The notes beneath the pieces were generated by a model, which searched no databases, had not been told where the DNA came from, and worked only from the letters and a program-made list of their open reading frames with translations. This document shows, piece by piece, positions 12,301 to 22,985 of a stretch of 64,000 bases of DNA. The position numbers and the translations under genes are program-made. Source of the DNA: Apostichopus japonicus (Eukaryota; Echinodermata; Holothuroidea; Aspidochirotida; Stichopodidae); NCBI RefSeq assembly GCF_037975245.1, contig NC_092562.1:28101554-28165553 (forward strand). The letters are read 5' to 3'. Numbering within the stretch: the stretch's first letter is position 1; each line of letters begins with the position of its first letter.

Positions 12301-15300
12301 CTTCACAAATTTGTATCCTATATTATTAAAAAAAAGAGCATTTCTGGTAGATATTTGCTCGCAATAATATTGATTAGATTGGTTGCACTTCGTTTAATAT
12401 TCCACTAACCACAAGTCCATGGCAAGGTTATTGAGCAGTACCTTGTAAGAAATCAAAGAAATCTTGATTTTCTTCTACCAACTGAAAAGTTTTTTATATT
12501 ACTCTTTAAATTATGGGAGGGAGTTACTAATAATAACACCTTCAGCTCATATTCTGTGAGCAAAATAAGCTAGGCTATGTACATCTACTGGAATAGTTTG
12601 ATAGGTTTATGTAGAGAAAATTTGTAATAATGGCACCTTCAGCCCAGATTCTGTCAGCAAAGTAAGCTAGGCTAAATACATCTACTAGAATAGTATGATA
12701 GGTTTATGTACAGAAAGTTAGTAATAATGGCAACTTCAGCCCAGATTCTGTCAGCAAACTCAGAGCTCCCAACTGACCCGCATTTTGCGGGTTGGACCCG
12801 CATTCTAACACCCAAACCCGCTGACCAGCGCAAGTGTCCGAAAAACCCGCATTGTAATTGTCAAGTATACATAACAAAAATTGCATCAAATTTTGACTTA
12901 GCAACCATCATTTCTTTAGCATTTAGCATAATAGAGTATAAAACCTCCTTTACAGCATCATTTGAACCTCAAATTAGCCTATATTTCTTTTCATTGGGGC
13001 GAGCAGCGAACATTTTCATACCACGGGAAAGAATGAATTATCACCTACTATTCAATTTATTGATATTACAAACAACAACAAAAATGCATATTTCCCAGAA
13101 AATTTTTGGTGACAAAAGCCTTTCTAAGTGCCACCATTTTACATGTAGGCATCACCAGGATTCCAAAAAAATTCAAAAGGGGAGGGGGCACCCACTCTTC
13201 TTATGCCCCTCCCCCAGGACGCCGATTCGTGGCATGGACCAGCATTTGCCTTCTCTAGAGTTGGGAGCTATGGCAAACTAAGCTAGGCTAAATACATATA
13301 TTGGAATCATTTGCATTGGCAAAAAATAGAGAGAGGAAAAGTCATCTTTGTTTGGCTGAAATATTTCAGAGGAGGAAAAAAAAAGTTTAACAAATGCAAC
13401 CATGTCTTGTACAGACCTCAACTTCCTTGAGCTAAACAAAATTGGCAAAGCACTACTTTCATAGACCTCAATGTCTGTGACTAGAAACATCAAATGTCAA
13501 TATAATTTGATTGTAGCTCTGCGAGAAATAGGGGAGAGGAAACATCATCTACAGTATGTTTGGCTGAGATATTTTAAGGAGAAAAACTATGTTTAATAAA
13601 CACAGCCAATATGTCAATAAACAGACCTCAACATCCTTAACCTGAAAAAAATCAAAATGTCAAATACAACTTCATTGTAAGAGAAGCTGAAAGCTGGGAA
13701 AAAGAAAGTCAATTTTGTAAATGTCAATATGTTTTATTATTCTTAGAGACAAATATCTAATCTTTAGATTAAGCACATTCTACAATTCCCTTTTCTCGGA
13801 TTTCAGAGATGGTAATGGTGACAAATCCGCTCATAAATTAGAAATGGTTTAATGGTGTAACTTTATTGAGCAGCATTGTGTGTGTTAGTATTCGAACTGT
13901 GTTGGCATTAGAATGTGTGTTAGCATAAATTGTGTCTGTGTAAAAATTCAAATATTGTGTTAGTATTCAAATCTGTGTTAGCATTTGAATGTTGTGTTAG
14001 CATTCACATAGTGTTAGCATTCAAATCTGTGTTAGCATTTGAATGTTGTGTTAGCATTCACATAGTGTTAGCATTCGAATCTGTGTTAGCATTTGAATGT
14101 TGTGTTAGCATTCACATCTGTGTTAGTATTCGAATCTGTGTTAGCATTCAAACGTTGTTTACTGCATCAGGTAACACTTGAATATGATTGTAGAATAGTG
14201 ATGTTGAATTGCAGTCAAATCTGATGGTCGGACTATATAACACTTACAGTAGCACATGATCACTTGACGAGGGTCTCATATACAGGTTATGAATATTGGA
14301 TGCAGTTTATTGGTAAAAATTAATTTATATAGTCAGCTGTATACCAACTAAATTAATGATTAATGTATTATAAACCACATTCCATTTATAGAATTCATGG
14401 AACTGGGATTAATTCAGCTTGTTTATATTTGAATGTGCTAGTAGGTAGAATGATTGCTTTATAATTACATTCAATTTGCAGATGATGGTGGTTAGAATGG
14501 ATTGTGATTAATGGATGACATAAAAATAATTGATTTGTGAGTAATAAAAGCCTGAAAGATGAATCAATGAATGTGATTAAAGTGTCATTAACAGATTGTA
14601 AAACAAAAGAAGGGTTATTGATTAATGGATGAGTTAACATGCGAATTCGTTTGGCAGATGGTAGTGACAATCCATTGCACTTTTATAATTGCATAATGCA
14701 GATGAGGCACGTCTGTGAATAAATGCTTGTCTTTAACCACACAATTAGATAAATTGAATGCACAGAATGATCAGTAATTAAGGTGTGTACAGTAGTGAAT
14801 ATTAGGGGAGTGACATTATTGTTAACCAAAAGAAAAGTTTGTTGGTTCTCTTCAAAAGCGATAGAAATGTGATCACCGTTAACAAAATTTACTACAATTT
14901 ACTGTAATGTTTTGTTAATTACCCGCTTTCCAAATATCAAGTTGAAGTTAGTGTATGGATAGAAATGGGAGTTTGCAGGGTGGGATGGGGAAGGGGAGGG
15001 AGGTAGGCCTGGAATTGTTTGCTGTGACTATTACAGTGTTGTATTATCGGAAAATATTGGTCGTAAAAACAAACTTTATGAACACTGAGTCCTAGCTAAA
15101 TAGTTTGCCACTTGGCACGTACATGCTTCACTGCTGTCATATCAGTGGCTGTGTGCAGTGGGTGGGGGGGGGTGGGATGGGGGAATAGGCATCCCTGCAT
15201 TGTCATAATCAGTGGGAGGAGTGGGAGGCGAGTGGGGGGTGAGAGGAATGGGCATACTGTACCTGCAATGTTATCATCAGTCATATGTATTAGCACGACT

Positions 15301-18300
15301 TTGCATTAAGACCTAAATATGCCTCTGAATGCACAGATTGAAGTGTAAAGTTGATTTTTCTTTTCTGGACGAGGACCTACAATCCCTCCCCACCCCCTAC
15401 CCTACATGGAAGTCACATTCAAAGACCCACAACCATGCCCCTCCTTTGAAACATCACTGGATAATTAATATTAGCTTTAAGATGTTACTATCAAGCAATG
15501 CTTATAATTTCATGATACCAAAGTCAATGCCATTATTTAAACTGGCATGTTCAATAGTTTGTGAAATATGTGCTTATTAATTCTTTCATTGCTTTGATCA
15601 ATGACCAAGGGAACTATTTGTGATATCAATGCAAGGAATAAAACCCACCTGTAGTTAAGATGAAGCTTCATGTTGGTGGTCATCAGTCACATAATTTGTT
15701 GAAGATTTCTTGCCCTGATGAGATCATTCTTCTGCCCCACCCCCACCACCCCACCACCCCCACCACTCCCACCACCCCACCCCTATTTGTGCCCACACGT
15801 TTGCTATGCAGTTTAAACTAGTGTGTGCCCTCTCCCTCTCATTACTGTCAATCGGAACCAACATTGTTAAATTTCAGAGAGCTGCTGTACATATAGACAC
15901 ACTTAATAGATCTGCTCTCTCTGTTACAGTACTAATGAATTGAAGTCATTTCATAAATATGTCCCTTGGGTGAATCCTTCCTTGAGATCTAATTATGATG
16001 CTTTGCTAATGGAAACTGTCACAAACAGTCAATGTCGATATTGTTGGTGTTGGAAAGTGGGGGGTGGGGGGATGGGGGGGTGGAGAAAAGGATTGAGTGA
16101 GGTGAAGGATGGAGGAGGGAAGGGGGCTTTGAGGGATTGTTGGAGACATGGTTGCCTGCAAAAATATGGAACATAAGTCAATAATTTGGGTTTTCGTACA
16201 TATTCAACCCATCAAAATGTCTTTGGGTTTCATTGGTTTTGCCGGAGCAATTAGAATAATCCCAATCCCCCCCAGCTACATGTGAAATCATTTGTGCTAA
16301 ATGTGCGAAATGTGCTAAGATATATTTGGATCCCTTCTCACATTAGAATTCCTTTCCAAGGTTAAATAAGTCCCTAACAGCATCCTTGTGTTGGTTGTAT
16401 CCAGTGGCCATATTAAAACTACTTGATCAATGTAAAATGCCTCTTTGGGATTTTCTTAAACTTTTTAAAATCAGTTTGTTTTCAAAAGTTAAGTGCTAGG
16501 AACTTTAAATCAGGAAATGTGATGATGTTGAGATTAAGCAGACTTGCACCGAATTGGTTGTTTGTTTACATTGCACAGTATTCTGTTTGACAACAAGACG
16601 AAGGATTTACAACTTCTGGTATATATACATATATTATGAGAACTGTGGTATTAAATAGATGCTGCTACTAATACAGCAAAGTGAAAGCAGCAAAATGGAT
16701 TGGGGGGGGGGGGGGGGGGTTTGAGAAGAAAGTTGTTTGGATGAATTTATAGCATTTTCATCTAAACCAAACATTCACTGCTTCAAAGTGTTATAGGAAA
16801 GGTCAGGTTTTTGCTACTTTGACTTATTAACTATTGACCGAGAATAGTCACGGTCTCACGAAATGTTTGAAGTATTGACGATCTTATATTTACATCTGTT
16901 CGGCTCGCAAATTGGATTATATGGATCGCGAACGTTGCAATTTTGGAAAAAATTCAAGGTGGAAGTTTTGGAGCATGAAAAGGGAATGTGTGCAAGTATC
17001 AAATGCGATAATCTTGTGTTGGTCGTTAAACCAAATCTGCAGGGTTATTTGTGGAATCGGCCGTGAAACGGCATGAGTATACCAGGGGGTATAAAATAGA
17101 TCAAGCCGGTCTTATTGGGAAACTTGAGGGTGACACAATAAAATAACTTATTTTAGCTTTTAAAAGCAGATTTATGACTACTGTAGTATACAGTATATCC
17201 ATCCACAATGGGTACAGTTTCTATAGTACTGGCAATCATATAGGGAAATTGATTGAATTGGGTCTTTAGAAGACACAGGGAATCAAATATTTATCTTCAA
17301 ATTACAGTTTTGGAATCAGAAATTAAAAAATTTGATTTTTCTTATGCATTCCTCCAATTTAAGAGGCTGGCTTTCAGCATTGTACAGATCTACGATTATA
17401 ACGTTATAAATGATAAGATTTCTAAACTTTTAAAGAACCTGAGTAAAACATTTCGATTCAGTGGTGCATATTTGGTTCACCAGTGAATACTTAAATATTT
17501 CTTGCATTATATAGCTAGTCACGACCAAGTTTGAATATAACCGATGGCTATAATTAGTCCTATATCAGAATTTTTCATTCCTGTCTGAAGCCTCAAACTC
17601 ATAGCTGGTCTAGGGTTTGGTTATGAGTTAGCAACAGTTTTATAAATTTGTTAAATTTACTTACAACTTGGAATGTTGTCAATCTTTACTTTTTGGGTTT
17701 TTGTACAAAAAATGTTAAGAAAGAAAACAAAGGTTAGGTGCTTTAAAAAAGGATGAAATCTCTATTGCAAAAACTAAAGGCATGTTTGTTGGCATTGCTA
17801 AATCTAGATGGTTGTCTGTCTCTCTGTCTGTGTTTGGAATATACTACTTAAAGGGAAAGATCTTTTTTTTTTGTACTGTACTAAATAACAACACACAGCA
17901 TTTGGTTGCAAGCAGTATTAACAATTACCACACAGAACCAGAATGCAAAATGCATTGAGGTTTCGATAACTTCAGTGCACTAGACTTCTGGTTGTTAGTA
18001 TAACCAGAACTAGCTGTTACAATTACAAATTGGCCCGAACCACCATTTTTATACAATAACACTATGTCATGTAAACCACAGGTCAGTATACTGTACGTGG
18101 CTCTACACACCTCCACCAAAAACAATAGGGATATTGTACTCAATGTTATGAATTCACACACCAAGTATTAGAGGTATATCCACGATTTCCATCGTTAGAT
18201 ATCATGTAAGAAAAAATTAGATTATTGTGCTAATATTGAAAGACTTCTCATTGGTATTTCTGCTTTTATCGGCCACCCGACTTTGAAATAGATTTTGCTT

Positions 18301-21037
18301 GGTAAATCTTTGCCCCCCATGAACACAGGATAATGACTCAATAAGTGTAGGTGGGAAGTTGTAACAATGGATAAATAACTCACAGCTCATGCCTGTAAAA
18401 CAAAGCCTACTTCGGTACTGGTTTAACAAAGGTGTTTGGTTTCAATCAATATCATTCATAGTACTCTGGGTCATATACTATATTGTGTCAAGTTTTTGAA
18501 ATATTTTTTATTCTACATGCTGGGAGGTTACGTACTAACAGTACAATAGTTTAGGTCATCTGAGCTGTTGTGTTGGTTTCAACTGTGCATATATCCATCA
18601 GGTTTATAATTTATGAAAACAGCACAAATTTGTAGCATTTCAGAGCAATTGTGAAGGGTGCATGTTGCTTTGAGAACAAAAAATGTATGCTCTTTATATA
18701 AATCAAGAGTTCTACCATGTCTCGATTCACCTGGTTCTTGTCATGTTCAGTGTGAGCAAGCTGGCGATTTGATTTAAATTCATATCTGTGATATCAAGTG
18801 GTCTGAAATGGGTCAGAATATCCCTACGGTAGTTTGAACTGCGATATGTAATTATTTGATATGAGGGAAAGTGGTATTTGACAGTAATAATAATCGTCCA
18901 GGTATTTCACAGTGAATTTACTAATTCTATGTAGCTTTCATTAATTGATAATTTGATAGCAATTATTAAATGTGGTGATGGTAAAATTGATTTTTTTGAG
19001 CTAACTGCACATTGCATATTTCATATGTGATGGTTCCAACCAGGAAGACTAGTAAACGAAGGATCATTTCTTGGTTATATGAAAAAATTATGAAATATAA
19101 ATCACCCAAATACCTATATTACAGTTGAAGCGAACAAGATGGACAGGTCTCTGAACTTGTGATATCGGACTGAATGAAGTCTGGTGCAGATTGACTAGGT
19201 TGTTTAACTCAATACTTAGAGAAATGAGTTAAAAGTTCATTCTTGCAAGGAACCATAAGGTCCCGAGTTCGAGTCACTCCAAGATTAATGTATGTCGTCA
19301 AGTTACAGAGTTGTTGACAATTGACAATTCATAATCATGGACGTTCAATATGAATGTAAGAGATTGACTTCGGTCAACTTGCGGCTTTGATAAGCCAATG
19401 GGGCTTCTACGCAAGTTTCTGCTTGCAGGAGGATCTAAAATACATACATACATACACACATACAAAGCTCAGAGAGCTTCTTTGTTGAAACAAGTGAGTC
19501 TTACAGGTCACAGGGTCCCATAGATGACAAATACTCTGTAAATGTGAAAGCTTGCTTTAAAAGAAGCAGTTAAATTTCATTTGCATATATCTGTAATTAT
19601 TTTGATATTGTCTGTTTCAGTGTTGTAGTGTATTATGTGTCTGTGCATCCAACACACTATGTGACTTTTCTTTCTCTCTCTCTGTATTGCAGGAAAGAGG
19701 CTAAGACATGGCTTACGACCGGTTGGATGACCATGCTATTCGCAATCGACGTCTGTGATGCGATCGATGTGTTTGGACTGGCACAAGATAACCATTGCTT
19801 GTAAGAATTATGATTACTCCAGCTGGTTTTAGAGGCAATTCATATCTGCTTTCTCTATTTTCAGCATCTTAGGGCTTTGCTTACTATGTCCGAAAAAAAT
19901 TGTTAGTAATTATGCTATTAAACTTCATAAATTATTTCTCGTACATTTTAGGGCGGTCACTTTCAGACGAGTCTCGGGAAGTAAAATTGTCCGAAGCTGG
20001 TCCCACACTCCCCGAATGGACATAAAACAATTCAATTATTCGACTGGACTGTCATGAAAAGAAACAATGATGGATGGTTGGGAAGTTTGCTTATTGCATC
20101 AACTGCAAACTGACTGATCAAGATTTAGTCAATTAACTATAATTATTTGTGTCGCCTCATAAAGACTTGAAACAATGGAACGGTACATTAAAACTTGTGG
20201 TGTGCAAAATTGAGCGTAATGATGATTTAATCACTAGTAATTGGTTGTAACTGCATTGATACTTTGTAATAAGTGGGGGAGGGTGGGGGGGAAGGGTGGG
20301 GGCTGATTTAATTTGAAACCAACAAAGTAAAGAAATATTTGGACACGACGGGAAATAAAACCTCTTGCCACCAGCGAAAGGGTTGTACAACTCAGTTTGG
20401 TTGATTGCAGTGGTTAGGAAACCTGAGGTCACTAGTTTGAATCACAAAAGACCAAAATTTTGGACATTTCTCTTCAGGTATGTTTTATTATTCCCAGCAG
20501 TCAGTTTACCGTTGTTGATATGTAATCTAATTACAAACACCCATTCTAACATTGTTTTGTGACAATGGTGTACAAATTAACAAAACCAATGCCAAATATA
20601 GAATTGTAAGTGATATTTCCTGTAACGTATGCTATTGTTTATAAGCATCTCCTCTCGTACCCCCTCACAGGCTCCACCCGAACGATACCACACCGTACCA
20701 CTACTACGAACCGGACGGTAAGACCGAGTGCTCCTATTACAAAGTCAGCGAAGAAAAACTCACCCAGGGTCACAAATTCATCACGGAGAAAGCCGTCTTT
20801 GAACGTTGGGCTAACAAGCACACCATCTCCTTTCTGTATCCACACTGGCATGCCAGCAGCAATAAAATGAACAAGACTCTGGAGACCCCGTTCTTAAAGA
20901 AATACAACGAGGCCAAAAAGAAGAAAGCCCCGGTTCCCGTCGCCAACGGAAGTCGGGTGGTGCGACGGGTGGTGAGGCGCGTCATCAAGAAGGTGGTGGT
21001 GAGAAGGAAGGTCCCCGTCAAAAAGCCCGCCACGTAG
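8903..21037 (+). CDS. ST6GALNAC-like: Sialyltransferase gene 1, ST6GalNAc-like (GT29), four exons
   Basis: Join of 8903-9397, 11656-12080, 19693-19800 and 20671-21037: 1395 bases, 464 residues plus stop, open across all junctions with GT-AG borders (donors gtaagt, gtgagt, gtaaga). Residues are counted from the Gly at 8903. A signal anchor lies at about 5-23, a long stem to about 165, sialylmotif L from C174 (GPEID at 189-193, CVIRMN at 197-202, DVGQKT at 212-217), motif S around TTGW 315-318 to C328 and VFG 333-335, motif III at H353-Y354, and motif VS GHKFITEK at 376-383 (HxxxxE, proposed catalytic His377). Known for the family: type II Golgi enzymes that use CMP-sialic acid; the ST6GalNAc group sialylates GalNAc on O-glycans or gangliosides. 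The L motif and the PYHYYE...GHKFITEK...W order point to the ST6GalNAc III-VI group. It is longer than typical vertebrate members (roughly 300-340 residues) because of its stem and basic tail. Exact acceptor and one-to-one orthology are unknown. Confidence 0.9.
9398..11655 (+). other. Gene 1 intron 1
   Basis: 2258-bp phase-0 intron, gtaagt to ttcag. It contains C-rich and G-rich patches (about 9597-9640, 9810-9845) and AT-rich imperfect palindromic sequence around 10668-10740. No exon or known element recognised. Confidence 0.75.
11656..12080 (+). CDS. ST6GALNAC-like: Gene 1, sialylmotif L exon
   Basis: Acceptor tttctttcag, donor gtgagt; 425 bases, entering in phase 0 and leaving two bases (ag). 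It encodes residues 166-306 and part of 307. The CDFCAVVASSGHL start, GPEID, CVIRMNSA and DVGQKT match the CMP-sialic-acid-binding L motif of ST6GalNAc enzymes; the Cys in CVIRMN normally pairs with the motif-S Cys. The typical NxAPT step is altered to NSATT. Downstream, PWLYNSAID and EVVLLTPDKM match the region between the L and S motifs of the family and align with the corresponding exon of gene 2. Confidence 0.93.
12525..13325. repeat. 97-bp tandem array interrupted by an insertion
   Basis: The word caccttcagc (or caacttcagc) recurs at 12537, 12634 and 12731, with taagctaggctaaatacat-type sequence in each unit. The last unit is broken at 12760 and resumes at 13273 (gcaaactaagctaggc), which exposes the insertion between. 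Confidence 0.85.
12761..13272. mobile_element. Non-autonomous hAT-like DNA transposon, 512 bp
   Basis: The ends are short inverted repeats: left cagagctcccaact, right the complement of catagctcccaact. The flanks are gcaaact on both sides (7 bp exact, or 8 bp with one mismatch, as agcaaact/ggcaaact). It interrupts a 97-bp array unit, so the empty site can be read from neighbouring units. It contains repeated acccgcatt/gcgggt motifs. CAGAG-type ends and a 7-8 bp duplication suit hAT elements. No transposase is present. Confidence 0.7.
13877..14160. repeat. 54-bp tandem array built of about 18-bp subunits
   Basis: Repeats of tgtgttagcattcacatag, gtgttagcattcaaatc and tgtgttagcatttgaatgt form a 54-bp higher-order unit (for example cattcaca at 14001 and 14055). 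The open frame at 13930-14181 is repeat-derived. Confidence 0.9.
16702..16719. repeat. 18-base G homopolymer
   Basis: Uninterrupted run of 18 G in intron 2 of gene 1; prone to length error in sequencing. Confidence 0.95.
19195..19470 (+). mobile_element. tRNA-derived SINE-like repeat with TACA tail
   Basis: A tRNA-like head (taactcaatacttagag as a weak A box, gagttcgagtcactcc as a B box near 19264-19281) is followed by a body and an A-rich (tacata/cataca) tail. The arrangement is that of a pol III SINE. Family not identified. Confidence 0.55.
19693..19800 (+). CDS. ST6GALNAC-like: Gene 1, sialylmotif S exon (108 bp)
   Basis: Acceptor tctgtattgcag, donor gtaaga. The first base completes an Arg codon split from the previous exon, and the last two bases (tt) start a Leu codon. 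It encodes TTGWMTMLFAIDVCDAIDVF followed by G, the S motif that binds donor and acceptor. The usual STG is TTG here, and the common CDEI(x)VYG is CDAIDVFG. Length and both phases equal the S exon of gene 2 at 46618-46725. Too short for a simple ORF scan, but its joined frame, splice sites and motif make it secure. Confidence 0.92.
19801..20670 (+). other. Gene 1 intron 3
   Basis: 870-bp phase-2 intron, gtaaga to ctcacag. Contains a G-rich patch near 20275-20305 and a tRNA-like segment. Confidence 0.8.
20384..20450 (+). repeat. tRNA-like sequence (SINE head or tRNA pseudogene)
   Basis: acaactcagtttggttg resembles a tRNA D arm, and gaggtcactagtttgaatc resembles a variable/T arm with a B box (agtttgaatcac). 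It is degenerate and lies in gene 1's last intron, sense orientation. Confidence 0.45.
20671..21037 (+). CDS. ST6GALNAC-like: Gene 1, terminal exon with motifs III and VS and a basic tail
   Basis: Acceptor cccctcacag; stop TAG at 21035-21037. After LLHPNDTT it encodes PYHYYE (motif III), a conserved Cys in TECSYY, GHKFITEK (motif VS), then FERWANKH and FLYPHW, all in the order typical of the C-terminal part of ST6GalNAc proteins. The family usually ends shortly after the P-x-W step. Here about 60 further residues follow, including a Lys run and alternating Arg-Arg/Lys-Lys and Val pairs to the end (residues 438-461). Overlapping open frames on the other strand at 20639-21338 are shadows of this GC-rich exon. 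Confidence 0.92.
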
Positions 21038-22860
21038 CCCCAGTCGATGAAAGGTGGCGACGTTCATATATTCGAGCCGTGTAGAAGGAAGGGACATTGA
21101 AGGTAAAATGCGTAGTATCCCGTCCGGTTGGAAGCGTCAGACATTGAAGGTAAACGGCCGGCCAAAAACCCTGTAAGATGATTGAAAACGCAGCAAGGAA
21201 GGAAAACCGCACGGAGAAGAGTAACAAGCGAGGTACCAACGGCGATAATTGGTGATTTAGAAAAGGTGTTCGATGGTGAAGTTCATTTGTGTAAGGTTTA
21301 AACGGTCGTCTTTCCAATGAAGTGTTTGTCGATGACATTCCACTAGGGCTCGGAGTTTAATCAAAGATAGATCAGAAAGATTAGCCTGTTTGAGGCATTA
21401 GTTTTCCTTTGATCAATATTTCTGAGGCAAATATTCCATACATGTCTATCAATTAAGCCCTAACGCAAAATCTTGATTGGGTAAGGTTTATATTCCTTCC
21501 TGAAAAACACAATGAGAAGTCAGATTTTTTCTCTTTTTTGATCTCTTCTCTTCTTTGAGTTGGAACTCTGAGTTGGCATTAAGTGTTTTACACAAGAATC
21601 CAAAAGTTCCGTGCGGAACCTTTTGCGCGTTTTTCCGAATTATGAATATTGCCAAACCCCTTGTTATAAAGATCTTAACTATATTATCACTTGTAAAGGA
21701 AGTTTATTTTTCTATCTATAATAATATTGTCCTCTTCATTCTGCGGTAAAGAGGCTTCACGTATATAGTTTCTAACGGAGCGTCTGTGGACAACATGAAA
21801 ATTCTTTTATTTTCCATTTGATTCAAGTATTTTACAAAAGCTGAAAGATTCATGTTGTTGTTATAAACAAGTGTTTCACGTTAATGAAATTGATACAAAA
21901 CTTGAATTTCGTTGCTATGTGGTGTTTGCCCTGGAGAGAGTTACGGTTAAAGTGAAGTTACATAAACCTGCCAAGAAAAGCCATTAATAGTTTTACTTCA
22001 TAAATTGATTATTTTAAGAAAGTTTGTCTCTAAGCTGTGCAAGCTAATTAGCACAGTTACCAGACATTAGACAAAATGTGTGATTTATCCCAAAAATTAG
22101 ATCATAAGGAGCAGTGACCATTTTTAAAGTAGCAGTTTTTGCTGTCGGAGTACCATGTTACATGTTGCTTTGATTGGACTAACGTTCCATTAAACCAACC
22201 ATACTACTGACGATAATGGTTTTGGTTGATGATATTTGTAAATTAGTTTTTAGGTTAATGCATCGGACAAGATACGTAAATTGATGGATCGGGATAAACC
22301 AAGAGTTTATCGAAATGACAACACTGTTTAATGCCTGGAATATTTCTTTCTATTTTGGGTGGCAGTTAGAACAGTTATTTTAGGATAGTCTGAACTGTAT
22401 GTATTGGATAGAAATCCTTTGCTCGCATCCACGCATGTAACCTGCTGCCAGGCTCTTTTTACTCAGCGTATTCCTTTCAATAGACGCCCGCTAGACTGTC
22501 GATCAATAACTTAAGTGTGACAATAATACTGGCCTTTAAATCCAGAAGTGAGTGACTCGACGACGTATTTAACAGTATTTTGAAATTTTATTGGTACAAT
22601 CGAATAGGGTACATGTTAGATCTGTCAGGGACCAGTATACTTTGTTATACATTGAAGCAGGGTAAAGCTTTCAGCAAAACGTTTTAAAGAAAAAATTGTT
22701 AATTCATTCTGTTCACAGAAATGGATGCAGATATATTTGTATAGGACGTAGTTTACTATTTATGATTATGATGATGATATGTTCTTGCATTTTGAGCAAT
22801 TTTTTCTATATTCTGTTTGGCAGAGATTTATAACTGCAAACCTGTCATATAAGTGTAGGA

Positions 22861-22985
22861 AAGGATGATGGGGGAGGTGAGGGGGAGGGAGGTAAGGGGT
22901 AGGGGATGTAAGGGGAGGGAGGTAAGGGGAGGGGGAGGTAGGTAAGGGGGAGGGGGAGGTAACAGAGAGGGGGAGGTAAGGGATA
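22861..22985. repeat. Purine-rich GGGAGGTAAGGG-type tract
   Basis: About 125 bases of G/A-rich irregular repeats (ggggaggtaagggga variants). Confidence 0.85.

Larger units (their letters stand above)
12081..19692 (+). other. Gene 1 intron 2
   Basis: 7612-bp phase-2 intron, gtgagt to ttgcag. It holds a 97-bp array split by a hAT-like element, the 54-bp array, G/C-rich patches (15155-15245, 15735-15785, 16055-16130), an 18-base G run (16702-16719) and a tRNA-like SINE near its end. An open frame at 16863-17066 has no recognisable domain. Confidence 0.75.

Noticed and set aside
16863-17066. 67-residue open frame in a CpG-containing patch of gene 1 intron 2
   Set aside because: No motif I can recognise, no matching splice sites; may be a transposon scrap.
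20639-21338. Several minus-strand open frames
   Set aside because: Shadows of gene 1's terminal exon and its 3' flank.
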